From Arthrobacter sp. B3I9 (lineage in GTDB: Bacteria; Actinomycetota; Actinomycetes; Actinomycetales; Micrococcaceae), in contig NZ_JAUSYO010000001.1 in assembly GCF_030816935.1 (NCBI RefSeq), forward strand, positions 3,720,001 to 3,784,000: 64,000 bases of DNA, given 5' to 3'. Within the stretch, counting starts at the first letter, position 1. Each line of letters begins with the position of its first letter. Both the position numbers and the translations under genes were made by a program. A model generated the notes under the pieces. The model did no database searches. It worked only from the letters and a program-made list of their open reading frames with translations, and was not told the DNA's origin. Of the stretch, positions 61,057 through 64,000 are shown piece by piece.

Positions 61057-63206
61057 GGTTCCTTTACGGGGCCGGGCGCCCGGCTGCCGGGCTCGGTGCG
61101 GTAGATGCTGATGGAGTTTGCCTCGACCACGTCGCGCTCCCCGGAGGATACGCGGACGCCCTGGCGCCGGTCGTGCAGCTCGGAGGTGGTCAGGCGCAGT
61201 TCGAAAAGCCTGATGCCCGTGCCGTCCTCGTTCAAGATCAGGGGCAGGGTGACCTTGATGTCCTCGGCGCCGCCATTGACCACCACCAGCCCGTCCATAC
61301 GCCCGTCGTCGGAGCCGAGCAGGAGCTGCACCACGCGCTGGGAAGGGTCCTGCCAGACTTCCCCCGACATCGGCTCCCCGTGCGCGTCGAACCAGTGGAA
61401 GTAGGACTGGTTGTCGTGTGTCGGATAGTGGTGCGGCTGGCTGGCAAGGAATTCCTTGCGGAGCCGGATCACACGCTTGGTGCTGCGTAGCATCGCGTGC
61501 GACTCCGGCGTGCTGGTCCAGTCGATCCAGGTGATGGGGTTGTCCTGGCAGTAGGCGTTGTTGTTGCCCTGCTGCGTCCGGCCCACCTCGTCCCCGGCGG
61601 TGATCATCGGCACGCCCTGGGAGATCATCAGGGACGCCATCAGATTGCGGCTTGACTGGGCACGGCGGGCCAGGATCTCCTCGTCCTCGGTGCGGCCTTC
61701 GAAGCCATGGTTGTAGCTGCGGTTGTCCCCGTGTCCGTCACGGTTCTGCTCCCCGTTGGCCTCGTTGTGTTTTCGGTCGTATGACACCAGGTCAGCCAGG
61801 GTGAACCCGTCGTGGGCGGTGATGAAATTGAGCGAAGCGAGCCGGGACCGGCCCGACCCCTCAAACAGGCTCGCGGAGCCGGACAGGGCATCTGCGAGGC
61901 GCGCCACCGATCCTCCCTGTCCGCCGGCGGCGATAGCCGCACGGTCAGGGAGCCAGAAAGTGCGGACGGCGTCGCGGAAGTGGTCGTTCCAATCGACCCA
62001 GCCGGGCGGGAAGCGGCCGGTCTGCCAGCCGCCGTAGCCGATGTCCCAGGGCTCGGCGATCAGCTTCGCGGTGGAGAGGAGGGGATCGGCGGCAATCGCG
62101 ACCAGGAAGGGGTGGCGGGGGTCGAAGTCATTCGCGGCATTCCGCGCCAGGGTCACGGCCAGGTCAAAGCGGAAGCCGTCGATGTGGAATTCATTAACCC
62201 AGTAACGCAGCGAGTCCAAGACCAGCTGGATGACACGCGGCTCGCTGAAGTCGAGGCTGTTCCCGCAGCCGGTGGTGTCCAGGTAGCGGCCCTGGCCATC
62301 GTTGCGGTAATACTGCATCTCGCCGAGGCCACGGAAGCTTAGCGTCCGCCCGTCGGCACCGCCCTCAGCCGTGTGGTTGTAGACGACGTCGAGGATGACT
62401 TCCAGCCCGGCCGCGTGGAGGGCCTTGACCATCCCCTTGACCTCGTCCTGGACTGCCTGCGCACCGGCGGCCTGCGCAGCCTCGGTGGCGTAACCGGGGT
62501 GCGGGGCGAAGAACGCGGCCGTGTTGTAGCCCCAGTAGTTCGTCAGGCCAAGGCTTTGAAGGTGCGGCTCGTCAACGTGGAAATGCACCGGCAGCAGCTG
62601 GACCGCCGTGATGCCGAGGGAAATGAGATGCTCCACCATGGCCGGGTGCGCGAGCCCTGCATAGGTGCCCCGGAGGTCCTCCGGCACGTCAGGGTGGAGC
62701 ATCGTCTGGCCTCGGACGTGGGCCTCATAGATGATGGTATTCCGCCAGGGAATCCGCGGGCTGCTGTCCATGCCCCAGTCGAAGTCGCTGGACACGCGGA
62801 CGTTCGTGATGAAATTCTCGCGCTGGTCCACTGCCCGGCCATATGGATCCAGCAGCAGTGGCTGCTCGCCGGCGGCGTCAAAATCGACGGCGGGCATCGG
62901 CAGCGGCAACGACTCGTGGTCCGGCGACGATCGGAACCCGTAGCGGGCACCGAGCGGCAAACCCTCCACGATGCCGTGGTGGACGCCGTTGCTCACATTG
63001 GGCAGTGTCTTGAGCTGCCACGCCCCGCCCGGCGCCTGGTAGGCGATGTCAAGGGTCGTCACAGCCGGGGCATACACAGCCACGTTCGCGAAGGCACCCC
63101 GGGGGTCGTCCATGACCGGCGAGCCCGCGCTTGGCACGCTGACACCCAGCGGAAACGCCCGTGAGGCGTCTACGGTGGAGGCTCTCTCTATGTAAGGCAT
63201 AACCAT
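61053..63206 (-). CDS. glgX: Glycogen debranching enzyme GlgX
   Basis: GlgX (GH13_11, isoamylase-like) cuts alpha-1,6 branches left by glycogen phosphorylase. The 717-residue protein has an N-terminal CBM48-type domain (FPLGVSVPSAGSPVMDDPRG, then VAVYAPAVTTLDIAY), IIYEAHVRGQTMLHPDVPED, NYWGYNTAAFFAPHPGYAT, the nucleophile segment GFRFDLAVTLARN (Asp near 347), the acid LIAEPWDIGYGGW (Glu near 384), and FITAHDGFTLADLVSYDRKH NEANGE (written in two parts) around the transition-state site. It is monocistronic apart from the coupled barstar-like gene. ATGs at 63206 and 63200 are both possible starts. Confidence 0.95.
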   Translation of the reverse strand: MVMPYIERASTVDASRAFPLGVSVPSAGSPVMDDPRGAFANVAVYAPAVTTLDIAYQAPGGAWQLKTLPNVSNGVHHGIVEGLPLGARYGFRSSPDHESLPLPMPAVDFDAAGEQPLLLDPYGRAVDQRENFITNVRVSSDFDWGMDSSPRIPWRNTIIYEAHVRGQTMLHPDVPEDLRGTYAGLAHPAMVEHLISLGITAVQLLPVHFHVDEPHLQSLGLTNYWGYNTAAFFAPHPGYATEAAQAAGAQAVQDEVKGMVKALHAAGLEVILDVVYNHTAEGGADGRTLSFRGLGEMQYYRNDGQGRYLDTTGCGNSLDFSEPRVIQLVLDSLRYWVNEFHIDGFRFDLAVTLARNAANDFDPRHPFLVAIAADPLLSTAKLIAEPWDIGYGGWQTGRFPPGWVDWNDHFRDAVRTFWLPDRAAIAAGGQGGSVARLADALSGSASLFEGSGRSRLASLNFITAHDGFTLADLVSYDRKHNEANGEQNRDGHGDNRSYNHGFEGRTEDEEILARRAQSSRNLMASLMISQGVPMITAGDEVGRTQQGNNNAYCQDNPITWIDWTSTPESHAMLRSTKRVIRLRKEFLASQPHHYPTHDNQSYFHWFDAHGEPMSGEVWQDPSQRVVQLLLGSDDGRMDGLVVVNGGAEDIKVTLPLILNEDGTGIRLFELRLTTSELHDRRQGVRVSSGERDVVEANSISIYRTEPGSRAPGPVKEP

Positions 63207-63319
63207 CGCCTATAGCTTAGCGGGGCAGAACAAGCGACCCCTTGGGTTTTCCTTATCCTGTGCAGTGTACGGAAAAGGGGACTGCATACTGGAATGAAGC
63301 GCCGAAACTGGAGGTAACT

Positions 63320-64000
63320 ATGCGGATTGCACTGGCCCAAATCATCACAGGCCGTGATCTTGCCACGAATCTGGCCCTCCTCGAGGACCTCGCCGGGCAG
63401 GCCAAGGCCGGCGGCGCAGACCTCGTTGTCTTTCCCGAGGCGGCAATGCGCGCCTTCGGCAACTCGCTGCTGGACATCGCCGAACCCCTGGACGGCCCCT
63501 GGGCCACGCGTGTCCGCGCCATCGCCGCGGAGCACGACATCGCGATCATTGCCGGGATGTTTACGCCGGGAAGGTCCGACGACGGCGACCGCGGGAAGGT
63601 CCGGAACACCCTGCTGGTCACCGGCCGCGGCCTGGACACCAGCTACGACAAGATCCACCTCTTCGACGCCTTCGGCTTCGCGGAATCCGACACCGTGGAG
63701 GCAGGCAGCGACCCCGTCACGTTCCAGCTCGACGACGTCACGTTCGGGCTCGCCACCTGTTACGACATCCGCTTCCCCGGCCTCTTCACCGCCAACGCGG
63801 ACCGCGGCGCCGACGTGAACATCGTCTGCGCCTCCTGGGGTTCCGGTCCGGGCAAGGCCGAGCAGTGGAAGCTGCTGGCCCGCGCCCGGGCCCTGGACTC
63901 CACCACCGTGGTCCTTGCCTGCGGCCAGGGCGATCCCGCTAGCCAAGGAACCGAGGTCAAGGGTTCCGCCCCCACCGGAGTAGGGCATTCCGTCGCAGTA
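63320..64000 (+). CDS. Carbon-nitrogen hydrolase (nitrilase superfamily), 3' truncated
   Basis: The frame is open from the ATG at 63320, with GGAGGT four bases before it, to the window edge (227 codons). The nitrilase-superfamily catalytic triad is present: Glu in DLVVFPEAAMRAFG, Lys in SYDKIHLFDAFGF and Cys in LATCYDIRFPGLF. Such enzymes hydrolyse C-N bonds in amides and nitriles; this branch is close to omega-amidase/Nit-like proteins with the motif KIHLFDAFGFAESDTVEAG. The C-terminal 40 or so residues are missing off the right edge. It is divergent from glgX. Confidence 0.93.
   Translation, partial: MRIALAQIITGRDLATNLALLEDLAGQAKAGGADLVVFPEAAMRAFGNSLLDIAEPLDGPWATRVRAIAAEHDIAIIAGMFTPGRSDDGDRGKVRNTLLVTGRGLDTSYDKIHLFDAFGFAESDTVEAGSDPVTFQLDDVTFGLATCYDIRFPGLFTANADRGADVNIVCASWGSGPGKAEQWKLLARARALDSTTVVLACGQGDPASQGTEVKGSAPTGVGHSVAV

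Overview
This window is a high-GC chromosomal segment from an actinobacterium, most probably Arthrobacter or Pseudarthrobacter (Micrococcaceae). The grounds are: DUF3263, DUF4193 and DUF4032 proteins, a WXG100 protein, a standalone 545-residue GroEL with a CIRCE-type operator, a 23S rRNA of about 3.1 kb (long enough for the actinobacterial insertion), and a GlgE-type maltosyltransferase pathway with a maltokinase-GlgB fusion. I see no insertion sequence, prophage or CRISPR array.

Layout. 1-1086: end of a sensor histidine kinase. 1199-3590: a small accessory island holding a two-gene minus-strand unit (a protein with an LQRSAGNRAVQRL motif and an HExxH motif, plus a coupled beta-rich partner), a decayed oxidoreductase fragment and an orphan WXG100 gene. 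3627-6669: ribonuclease HI fused to a second domain, then groEL with its operator. 6743-9356: DUF3263, LytR_C-type, cold-shock and ABC solute-binding genes, all on the minus strand. 9441-14472: uracil-DNA glycosylase, siderophore-interacting protein, ThrE-type exporter, FemABX-type ligase, TspO. 14477-20735: a tandem glycine riboswitch followed by gcvP-gcvT-gcvH-sdaA, a glycine-to-serine-to-pyruvate route. 20973-24327: a TetR/MFS efflux pair around a perfect 34-bp palindrome, an SRPBCC gene and dps. 24480-26316: a FliA/WhiG-like sigma factor, a FlgN-like chaperone and CsrA with no flagellar structural gene, which looks like the residue of a lost flagellar locus. 26470-35035: small conserved actinobacterial genes, a 1245-residue secreted propeller/ASH/LGFP-repeat protein, an NAD-dependent epimerase and a secreted beta-helix protein. 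35453-43580: tRNA-Thr, a DsbA-like protein, otsA-otsB, a sugar ABC ATPase, a DUF4032 protein and a GlcD-type oxidase. 44278-50198: a complete rrn operon (16S-23S-5S, minus strand) with two promoters and visible processing stems. 50280-63206: glgE-treS-mak/glgB on the minus strand, glgP on the plus strand, and glgX coupled to a barstar-like gene. 63320 to the edge: a truncated carbon-nitrogen hydrolase.

How it fits together. The richest theme is alpha-glucan and trehalose metabolism. OtsA/OtsB make trehalose; TreS interconverts trehalose and maltose; the maltokinase domain makes maltose-1-phosphate; GlgE and GlgB build branched glucan; GlgP and GlgX take it apart; and the shared-type sugar ABC ATPase next to otsB probably powers sugar uptake. 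The best candidates for something undescribed are the HExxH/AGNRAV two-gene unit at 1199-2547, the perfect hairpin that would bury the ribosome-binding site of the RNase H gene (4624-4660), and the flagellar regulator residue at 24480-26316. All calls come from reading the sequence; no database search was run.
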